This document shows, piece after piece, positions 55,792 through 64,000 of a DNA stretch of 64,000 nt. Source of the stretch: Streptomyces sp. I6. GTDB lineage: Bacteria; Actinomycetota; Actinomycetes; Streptomycetales; Streptomycetaceae. The notes beneath the pieces were generated by a model. That model saw only the letters and a program-made list of their open reading frames with translations, did no database searches and had not been told where the DNA came from. Location of the stretch: contig RHDP01000001.1 in the NCBI GenBank assembly GCA_003725745.1, forward strand, positions 2,263,501-2,327,500, in the 5' to 3' direction. The first letter of the stretch is position 1, and the number at the start of each line of letters is the position of its first letter. The position numbers and the translations under genes were made by a program.

Positions 55792-57294
55792 TCAGCCGGC
55801 CACGAACGTGTGCGCCGCCTTGTCGTGCCAGCACTGCCGCCACGGGCGGTCGAACAGGCACCACAGCACATTGAGGACGCCGACGACGAGGACACCGAGG
55901 AGGCCGTGCACCAGCCAGCGCAGCAGGGCCGCCACGAACGACGGCGGCTCGTGCGACTCGATGTCCCGCACCTGGAGCCCCATCAGCTTCTTGCCGGGAG
56001 TGCGCCCCCACTTGGCGGTCGGCAGCGCCTCGTAGAGCGTGCCGAGCATCAGCATCGTGATGAGCGAGAGTCCGAGGTGGAAGCCGGTGGTGCCGTCGAT
56101 CAGCCAGACGGTCACCGTCTCCCCGGACAGCTTCGCCGCCTCGATCTTCTCGTCGATGTGCGTCAGCGCGGCGGACACGAACGGGTACGTCGCCGCACCG
56201 ACGAGCGCGCCCAGCACGGCGGTGTCGACCAGCCGGGCGGCGAAACGCCTGCCGATCGCGGCGGGCCGGGCCGCGGCCTGGGCCTGGGCGGCCAGCAGGA
56301 ACGGATCGCCGACCGGGGGCTTCCAGGGAGCGACCGGCGGCTCCTCCTCCGGTTCCTGCGCCAGCCGGTGGACCTGCTGCGCCCAGGAGGCGGACCCGCC
56401 GCCCGGCCCCGGGGACACGGGCGGCTGCTGCGCTGCCGGCCGCCGGGGCTGCGGCGACCGCTGTGCGGGAGGTGGCGGCTGCTGGGCCGGTACCTGCGGT
56501 GGCGCCTGTGCGGAAGCCGCCGCCGGTGCCGCCGCCGACTGCTCGGGAGGCGTCATCGTACGGGTCGTCATGGCGCCCTCGGCGGGCGGCGTTCCGGGCT
56601 GCGTTCCGGGCTGGGGGCGCGGGGGCGGACCGCGCCGGTACCGCCGGACGCCGGCCGCTCGGGCTCGCCCGCGGGCCCGCCGACACTGCGCACGCCGGGC
56701 AGGGCGCCGCCGGTCGGGTCCGCGCCGGTGCCCGGGTCCTCGCCGGCGGCGGCCGGGCGGCCGGGCGGCCGGCCGAACCGGACCCCGGAGTGTCCGCCGC
56801 CCTCGCCGGTGCCGGGCGCCGGCGGGCCGCCGGCGCCCGGGTCCTGCACCGTGGCACCCGGCCGGTCCCAGGCCTGGCCGGCGACCGGCGCCGAGGCGTC
56901 CGTACCGGAGCCCGGCAGGCCCCCGGGGCGGGGGTCCTGCGGTGCGCCCCAGGAGACCCGGCGGTCGCGGTCGCCGCCGAAGCCGCTCTGCCGTGAGGCG
57001 TCGGCCTGCCAGCCGGAGGACGGCTCCGGGTCCTCGTCCAGGAAGACGGGGCCGGTCTCCTCGACCGCCGGCGCATGGGGGACGGGCCCCCCGGGGCGCC
57101 CGGGGCGGTGCGGAGGCCGCGTGCGCGGAGGGCGGGGACGCCGGCATCGTCTCGCCGTCCTTGGGCGCCGGACGGCTGGTGCCCGGCACCCACGCCGTGC
57201 CGTTCCAGTACCGGACGTAGCCCGGGATGGACGGATCGGGGTAGTAGCCAGGCGTGGGGCTGCCGTCGCCGGTTGCCGGGGTGGGGGCGCTCAT
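55792..57294 (-). CDS. RDD family protein with DUF2510 N-terminus (frames broken near 57086-57105 and 56627)
   Basis: 501 residues with three bases restored. ATG at 57294 opens with DUF2510 (PGYYPDPSIPGYVRYWNGTA), followed by a long Pro/Gly-rich middle, then RDD: FAARLVDTAVLGALVGAATY, KWGRTPGKKLMGLQVRDIES, ending HDKAAHTFVAG like its neighbour. A two-base loss near 57086-57105 and one near 56627 put about 150 codons in the middle out of frame; the middle frame gives VPHAPAVEETGPVFLDEDPE as expected. Tandem with a second RDD gene. Confidence 0.85.
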   Translation of the reverse strand: MSAPTPATGDGSPTPGYYPDPSIPGYVRYWNGTAWVPGTSRPAPKDGETMPASPPSAHAASAPPRAPRGARPPCAGGRGDRPRLPGRGPGAVLRLAGRRLTAERLRRRPRPPGLLGRTAGPPPRGPAGLRYGRLGAGRRPGLGPAGCHGAGPGRRRPAGARHRRGRRTLRGPVRPAARPPGRRRRGPGHRRGPDRRRPARRAQCRRARGRARAAGVRRYRRGPPPRPQPGTQPGTPPAEGAMTTRTMTPPEQSAAAPAAASAQAPPQVPAQQPPPPAQRSPQPRRPAAQQPPVSPGPGGGSASWAQQVHRLAQEPEEEPPVAPWKPPVGDPFLLAAQAQAAARPAAIGRRFAARLVDTAVLGALVGAATYPFVSAALTHIDEKIEAAKLSGETVTVWLIDGTTGFHLGLSLITMLMLGTLYEALPTAKWGRTPGKKLMGLQVRDIESHEPPSFVAALLRWLVHGLLGVLVVGVLNVLWCLFDRPWRQCWHDKAAHTFVAG

Positions 57295-57567
57295 CACCGT
57301 GGTCCCGCATCTCCTGGAAGACATCGAGGGGGTCGAGGGGTCGAGGGGGTCGATTCAAGGGTCCACATCTATCAGACCGCCGCGCCGTGCTGGGCCCGTC
57401 CCGGGGTAAGGCCCACTTTCCGGTAACGCTCCGCCGTACCGGGGCGCCCGTGCGCCCCGCCACTGAGAGTTTGGTGGCGGAAGTCGCGTAATAGTCGGCG
57501 GGGACGGCGCTCTCCCCTGTGTGGCCCGCTCCGGGGCCTCGTACCAGGAAAGGAAGTACGCAGCCTC

Positions 57568-58065
57568 ATGGACACCGTGGTGGAACGCGAGCTGGAGCTC
57601 AAGCTGGTCCTGTCGCCGGAGCGCAGTGTCCCCGTGCCGGCCAGGCTCACCTACCGGGGGGACGACGCGTATGCCGTGCACATCACCTTTCACGTCGGGT
57701 CCGAGCGTCCCGTGCACTGGACGTTCGCGCGTGAGCTGTTGGTGGAAGGGGTCTTCCGGGCGTGCGGGGAGGGTGACGTCCGCGTCTGGCCGGCGAGGGA
57801 CGACGGGCGCAACGCCATCCGGATAGCACTGACTTCACCGGACGGCGACGCCCTCCTGGAAGCCCCGTCCGCGCAGGTCTCCGCATGGCTCGAGCGGACC
57901 CTGCGGGCCGTTCCGCCGGGCACGGAGGCCGAAAATCCCTGCTTCGACGCGGAGTTGGCGGAGCTGCTGGCGCCCGCCCCGGCCGACGGGCGCGGCGGCC
58001 CCTCCCCCGCCCTCGGCGGCGAGGGGCCCCGGGCCGCCGAGGAGACGAAGGAAGGTGAGGCGTAG
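57568..58065 (+). CDS. ssgG: SsgA-like (SALP) sporulation/cell division regulator, probably SsgG
   Basis: 165 residues. SsgA-like domain: VERELELKLVLSPERSVPVP, RLTYRGDDAYAVHITFHVGS, VHWTFARELLVEGVFRACGE. These actinomycete proteins place the division machinery during sporulation; SsgG influences Z-ring positioning. The symbol rests on locus order remembered from S. coelicolor (next to RDD genes, near hpd). ATG at 57568 after AAAGGAAG. The tail is Gly/Pro-rich. Confidence 0.88.
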   Translation: MDTVVERELELKLVLSPERSVPVPARLTYRGDDAYAVHITFHVGSERPVHWTFARELLVEGVFRACGEGDVRVWPARDDGRNAIRIALTSPDGDALLEAPSAQVSAWLERTLRAVPPGTEAENPCFDAELAELLAPAPADGRGGPSPALGGEGPRAAEETKEGEA

Positions 58066-58213
58066 CCGGGGCGGCAGTGGAACGGGCGGGCCGGAGGAAC
58101 CCGGGGGCGAGGTCGCCGGGTTCCCCGGGGCGGTCGATCCCCCTGCCCGGCCGGGACCGGCCGGGAGCCAGGGTTCCGCCTGCCCTCAGACGTAGGGCCC
58201 TGCCGGCCTGCCC

Positions 58214-58594
58214 TCAGACGTAGGTGTGGGTGATGAACTCCAGGGAATGGCCGTCGGGGTCGTCGATGTAGACCCCGCGGCCACCGAAGAGATGGTTGAT
58301 CCGCTGCGGCTCGGCGTGCGCCGGGTCGGCCCAGTACGGCAGCCGGCGCTCCCTGATCCGTCCGAAGATGGCGTCGAACTCCCGGTCGTCGACGAGGAAG
58401 GCGAGGTGCTGCGAGACGATCGGCGCCCCCGGCTGCCCGTCGAAGTAGTCGAGGGTGACGCCGTTGGCGAGCGGGACGCTGGCGAACGGCCCGAAGGGCT
58501 TGGGCTCCGGCGCGTCGATCAGTTCGGTGAGGAATCGGGCCGCCGCGAAGCGGTCACGGCTGTGGACGATGGTGTGGTCAAGACGTGCGGGCAC
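58214..58594 (-). CDS. VOC (glyoxalase/bleomycin resistance-like) protein
   Basis: 126 residues, a single VOC domain: LDHTIVHSRDRFAAARFLTE with metal His, SQHLAFLVDDREFDAI, and GRGVYIDDPDGHSLEFITHT with the last ligand Glu. Family members are metal enzymes or antibiotic-binding proteins; the substrate is unknown. ATG at 58594 after GGAGGAT. Confidence 0.9.
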   Translation of the reverse strand: MPARLDHTIVHSRDRFAAARFLTELIDAPEPKPFGPFASVPLANGVTLDYFDGQPGAPIVSQHLAFLVDDREFDAIFGRIRERRLPYWADPAHAEPQRINHLFGGRGVYIDDPDGHSLEFITHTYV

Positions 58595-59181
58595 GGATCC
58601 TCCGTTCTTCGGCCTCTCCCCCCACGCTATGCGGGGAGCCGGACGACTTCCTCCAGCTCAACATGTTCGAGCTGCTCCCCTCCACGGTATGCGGGGAGCC
58701 GTGCACCTTCCATCCGGCCCCGGTCCCGGTTCCCGTGGTCCTCCGGACCTAGGGCGGGGCGTGTGGCGACGGCAGTTCCGTCCGCCCGCAGGCCGGGAGG
58801 GGCTTCGCCGCACGCCCTGATGCCGCGCCGGCCGAAACCCGGTGGCTTCGCCACGAGGACGCCGAGCGGACCCCGCGCAGGGCCGCACCGGTCGCCGAGA
58901 CCGACGGACCCCCGCCGCCGGTCTCGGCAACCGTGCCCCGACCGGCGAACCCGGCCTGACGCGCCGCCGGTGCCGCGTCCGCACTGGTGGCTGTGACCGG
59001 TACTTCCGACACGCTCCCTAAGGGCTGTCCCGTGATCACTGGCGGATCAGCGCGCGGCGTCAGACGGGGTGCATCGCAAGGCGGAGGGTCGTCCTCATAC
59101 TGGGCGTATTCGGGCGATCCGACAACACGGCGAGGTGCAGCAGCTGTCGTCGTGCGCCCGCCGGGGATTGCGGGACAGCCC
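58595..59181. other. Long gene-free gap with CRISPR-like repeat pair
   Basis: 587 bp. Contains two diverged repeats at 58613 and 58673 (see separate entry). The rest, including CCCTAAGGGCTGTCCC (59019-59034) near-repeated in inverse at 59173-59182 (GGGACAGCCCTTAG), has no supported gene. Confidence 0.5.
58613..58701. CRISPR. Possible remnant CRISPR: two diverged repeats, one spacer
   Basis: CTCTCCCCCCACGCTATGCG ... GGGAGCCG (58613-58641) and TGCTCCCCTCCACGGTATGC ... GGGGAGCCG (58673-58701) share CTCCCC-n-CACG-TATGCGGGGAGCCG and are 60 bp apart, the repeat plus spacer length of type I-E arrays in Streptomyces (29+32). The intervening 31 bases are unrelated to the repeats. No cas genes are in the window, and only two units exist, so this may be chance or decay. 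Confidence 0.35.
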
Positions 59182-60547
59182 TTAGAACAGCTTGCCGGGG
59201 TTGAGGATGCCGAGCGGGTCGAAGGCCTGCTTGACGGCCTGCTGCAACTCCAGACCCACGGGACCCAGTTCGCGGGCGAGCCACTCCTTCTTCAGGACCC
59301 CCACCCCGTGTTCGCCGGTGATCGTGCCGCCGAGCTCCAGCCCGAGGGCCATGATCTCGTCGAACGACTCGCGGGCACGGGCCGATTCGCCGGGGTCGCG
59401 GTGGTCGAAGCAGACGACCGGGTGGGTGTTGCCGTCCCCGGCGTGCGCGCAGACGCCGATGGTGAGGTCGTACTTCTCCGCGATCGCCGCGGTGCCGTCG
59501 ATCATCTCGGCGAGCCGGGAACGCGGTACGCAGACGTCGTCGATCATCGTCGCGGTCCTGACGGCCTCCAGGGCGGTCAGCGACAACCGGCGGGCCTGGA
59601 GCAGCAGCTCGGACTCGGCCTCGTCCTCGGCGGGACGACCTGGGTGGCGCCGGCCGCGGCGCACAGCTCCCCGGCGGCGGCGAGGTCCGGGCCGGGGTCC
59701 GCGGTGTCGAACGCGGCGAGGAGCAGCGCCTCGGTCGTGTCCGGGAGGCCCATCTGCGCCATCGCGTTGACGGCTCGGATGGTCGTACGGTCCATGATCT
59801 CCAGCAGTGACGGGGTGTGACCGCGCTCCATGATCGCGCAGACGGCGTCGCAGGCGGCGGCGGCCGACGGGAACTCGGCGGCGAGGACGAGCTGCCGGGG
59901 AGGTTTCGGCCGCAGCGCGAGCACGGCTTTGACGACGATGCCCAGGCTCCCCTCCGAGCCGACGAAGAGCCGGGTGAGGTCGTAGCCGGCGACGCCCTTG
60001 GCGGTGCGGCGGCCGGTGCTGAGGAGCCGGCCGTCGGCGAGGACGACCTCGAGGCCGAGGACGTACTCGGCGGTGACGCCGTACTTGACACAGCACAGCC
60101 CGCCGGAAGCGGTGCCGATGTTGCCACCGATGGTGCACGTCTCCCAGCTGGACGGGTCCGGCGGGTAGTACAGCCCGTGCTCGCCGACGGCGCGTGACAG
60201 CACGGCGTTGACGACACCGGGCTCCACGACGGCGATCCGGTCGACCGGGCTGATCTCCAGGATGCGGTCCATCTTGACGAGGGACAGGACGATGCAGCCG
60301 TCCGAGGCGTTGGCGCCGCCGGACAGGCCCGTGCGAGCCCCTGCGGTACGACGGGGACGCGCAGTTCGGTCGCGGTGCGCATCACGTGCCGGACCTGCTC
60401 GACGGTGCGCGGCAGGACCACGACGGCCGGGGTGCCCGCGTCGCAGAAGCTCGCCATGTCGTTGCTGTACGAGGCCGTGACGTCGGGGTCGGTGATCAGG
60501 GCTTCGGGCGGGAGGTTCTCACGGAGCCGGGAAAGGAGAGCGTCCAT
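59182..60547 (-). CDS. FAD-linked oxidase, glycolate oxidase (GlcD) type (frames broken at 60338-60341 and 59632-59634)
   Basis: 455 residues when one C is added at each of two runs. FAD-binding 4 domain: VVLPRTVEQVRHVMRTATEL, VVPQGARTGLSGGANASDGC, YYPPDPSSWETCTIGGNIGT; C-terminal oxidase domain with CAHAGDGNTHPVVCF and TGEHGVGVLKKEWLA. It oxidises 2-hydroxy acids (glycolate, lactate) or related. ATG at 60547. The gene is transcribed alone. Confidence 0.92.
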
Positions 60548-60655
60548 GATCCCAGATTGGCACCGGGGGCCATCGGTGTGAACCCACCGGCGATCCGCGT
60601 CGCTCCGCCGGGTGGGCACTTCGTGCGCGACCGGAGGTGGCGCACAGTGATCGCC

Positions 60656-62385
60656 ATGAAGAAGCGATGCGCGCCACCCACCAGGAACGTCGTGATCGCC
60701 TCGCTGGTCGCCGGGGCGGTCGCCACCGGGATCGTGGTCGCCGGCACGGGCCGGGACGACCGGCCGCCGCCGCCCGCACCGGGGCCGGCGGCCCGGACCG
60801 TACTGGCGGAGGGCCCCGGGGCCGCACTGTCGGCGGGGGAACTGTCGGCGCTGATCGCAGCCCAGGAGCACCGGCTGGCGGGGAAGGCCGGCGACCATCT
60901 GTCGTGGGCGGTGCTGGGCTCGGCCTATCTGGCGCAGGGGGCGCTGCTCGGCGACCGCACGGACTTCCGCCGGGCGGAGAAGGCGCTGCGGCGTTCGCTG
61001 GAGGCACTGCCCGGCGAGAAGGGCAACGCGGACGCCCAGGTGGGAATGGCGGCGCTGGCGAACGCCCGGCGGGACTTCGCCTCTGCGAAGCGCTGGGCCG
61101 AGAGCGTCCGGGCGAGGTCGCCGGAGCAGTGGACGGCGTATCCGGTACTGATCGACGCGTACAGCGGACTCGGCTCGTACGGGGCGGCCGCGAAGGCCCT
61201 GCACACACTGGAGGAGCTGCGGCCCCGCACCGTGCAGACCCTGCTGCGGGGCTCCCAGGTCCACCGCGACAACGGCCGGTACGAGGACGCCGAGGCGCTG
61301 GCGGACGAGGCGGTGTCGCGCTCGGGTGGCAGGGCGGAACGGGCGTCCGCGCTGTACCGGCTCGGCGAGCTGGCCTGGGAGCGGGGCGAGCCCGGGCAGG
61401 CGGCGGCGTACTTCGACACGGCTCTGCAGCTCGAGCCCGGCCACCATCCCTCCCTGGCTGGGCGGGGCCGGGCCTCGGCGGCGCTCGGGCGTACGGACGA
61501 CGCGCTGCGGGACTACCAGGCGGCCATCGAGCGGGCGCCGATGCCCGAGTACGCGCTGCGGGCGGGCGAGCTGTACGAGTCGCTGGGGATGCCGGGTGAG
61601 GCAGGGGCGCACTACGAGAAGGTGCGCAGGCTGGCCGCGAAGGCCCGGAAGTACGGGGTGAGCGAGGAGCTGACGCTCGCGCGGTACGAGGCGGACCACG
61701 GACTGGCGGACTCCGCGGTGCGGCGCCTCGCGCAGGAGTGGAAGCGGGGGCACCGCAGCGCGCATGTCTCGGACGCTCTGGGGTGGGCGCTGCACCGGGC
61801 GGGGAGGACGAAGGAGGGGCTGAAGTACCTGAAGCGGGCGACGACTCCCGGGCTTCGCAGCGCGCTGTCCCTCTACCACCGGGGGAGATCGAGCGCTCGC
61901 TCGGCCGGGACGGCCCGGCCCGCCGGCATCTGCGGGAGGCGCTGCGCCTCAACCCGTACTTCTCGCCGCTCCTGGTGCCTCAGGCGAAGCGGGCGGTCTC
62001 GGTGCTGGGCAACCCCCCTCCGGGTGGTCCCGCCGACGTCGAGGGCGAGCCGTGGACGACGGGCGGGGAGCTGACGCCGGAGGACGGCGAACGGAGCGGG
62101 GACGGCGACACGGCGGAGGACGGAGAACGGGCCGGGGACGGCGACACGGCGGAGGACGGAGAACGGGCCGGGGACGGCGATGAGCGTTCGCCCCGCGGCA
62201 GGGACGAGGACGCCTCACCCGGGCCGCGCGACTCCGGATCGTCCCGGCCCCGCGAACGCGACTCCCGGGACGCCGGGGACGCCGGGGACGCCGACGATGC
62301 CGGGGAAACCAGGGAGGCCCGGGGAGCTGGGGACGACCAGCCGCCGGCCACCACCACGCGCGGGCCGTCGCCGGCCGGCGGGTGA
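60656..62385 (+). CDS. TPR repeat secreted/anchored protein (frame broken at 61881-61885)
   Basis: 576 residues with one G restored at 61881-61885; printed, it would stop at 62074. Signal or anchor (NVVIASLVAGAVATGIVVAG), then tetratricopeptide repeats from about 85 to 435 (HLSWAVLGSAYLAQGALLGD, AASALYRLGELAWERGEPGQ-type), ending in a highly acidic tail with a 12-residue repeat DGERAGDGDTAE in three copies (62080-62180) and RESRDAGDAGDADDAGE-like stretches. Protein scaffold; role unknown. ATG at 60656; a GTG at 60647 is also possible. Confidence 0.85.
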
Positions 62386-62513
62386 CCGGCGGACGACCGG
62401 TGACTGACCGGTGAGTGAGACTGAGGACCGCGGTGCCGCGGTGCCGCGACGCCGCGCGGCCCCACGGGTCAGGGTCCGTGGGGCCGCGGGGACGGAGCCG
62501 GGCTCCGTACGGG

Positions 62514-63781
<1,268 letters not shown>

Positions 63782-64000
63782 GTGGCGATCGATCATCTGG
63801 ACGGCAGGCTGATCGTGCTGCTCGCACGGGAGCCGAGGATCGGGGTCCTGGAGGCGTCCCGCCGGCTGGGGGTCGCACGCGGCACCGTGCAGGCGCGGCT
63901 GGACCGGCTCCAGTCGAACGGGGTCATCCGCGGTTTCGGGCCCGAGGTCGACCCGTCCGCGCTGGGCTACCCGGTGACCGCGTTCGCGACGCTGGAGATC
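63782..64000 (+). CDS. Lrp/AsnC family transcriptional regulator (5' part)
   Basis: The first 73 codons are in the window; the gene runs past base 64000. GTG at 63782 after AAGGGG. AIDHLDGRLIVLLAREPRIG and VLEASRRLGVARGTVQARLD form the AsnC-type helix-turn-helix, followed by LQSNGVIRGFGPEVDPSALG, the hinge into the ligand domain. Probably senses tyrosine or a related amino acid and controls the divergent hpd gene. Confidence 0.9.
   Translation, partial: MAIDHLDGRLIVLLAREPRIGVLEASRRLGVARGTVQARLDRLQSNGVIRGFGPEVDPSALGYPVTAFATLEI

Overview
The window is one contiguous chromosomal stretch of a Streptomyces-type actinomycete. It has very high G+C, GTG and ATG starts, coding on both strands, an SsgA-like sporulation protein, DasR-type operators at GlcNAc PTS genes, LAXTG/sortase biology, and a gene order that matches, from memory, the core chromosome of S. 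coelicolor around SCO2897-SCO2928. I see no prophage, insertion sequence or large secondary-metabolite cluster.

Layout. 1-5 kb: lipoprotein start, class F sortase with an Asp/Gly/His-rich surface protein, a conserved hypothetical, a NagD-like HAD phosphatase and an LAXTG cell-wall protein. 5-9.1 kb: ROK repressor divergent from a Gfo/Idh oxidoreductase and a heme-degrading-domain protein, then a fumarylacetoacetase-fold protein. 9.2-18.1 kb: YidC-like insertase, SEC-C protein, acylphosphatase, DUF1876, SRPBCC, DUF445 and an SGNH hydrolase. 18.3-26.2 kb: Bcp peroxidase, DUF3618, GroES-like protein, a guanidine-III riboswitch ahead of an SMR exporter, a bifunctional penicillin-binding protein and a three-gene ABC exporter. 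26.6-30.9 kb: DUF1707 protein, two coupled HNH endonucleases, an unusual tRNA, rdgB, a lipoprotein and rph. 31-34.5 kb: GlcNAc PTS genes (EIIB divergent from two EIIC genes) with DasR sites. 34.7-41.1 kb: UspA protein, APC permease, MBL hydrolase, membrane-anchored PemK-like protein, and a mec - leader peptide - cysO - cysM cysteine unit. 41.6-47.2 kb: TetR repressor divergent from an MMPL exporter and DUF2993 protein, then an amino-acid permease. 47.7-50.9 kb: clpS/DUF2017 divergent from pncB and pncA. 51-64 kb: conserved small protein, large M6 metalloprotease, two RDD proteins, an SsgG-like regulator, VOC protein, FAD-linked oxidase, TPR protein, and hpd divergent from an Lrp/AsnC regulator.

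Sequence quality matters here. Thirteen otherwise intact genes change frame inside short G or C runs. In every case restoring one missing G/C per site (18 in total) reconnects homologous-looking protein and gives a normal length. All are deletions and none are insertions, so I read these as sequencing or assembly errors rather than pseudogenes. I give full-length coordinates for these genes and mark the break points.

The strongest regulatory signals are the guanidine-III riboswitch, the DasR boxes at the nag genes, the twin TTGCAC-N5-GTGCAA operators between TetR and MMPL, the ROK/Gfo palindrome and the Cys-containing leader peptide before cysO-cysM. The least explained elements are the class I tRNA with a UAG anticodon next to two HNH genes, a two-unit CRISPR-like repeat at 58.6 kb, and many intergenic tandem repeats with periods of 8 to 48 bp.
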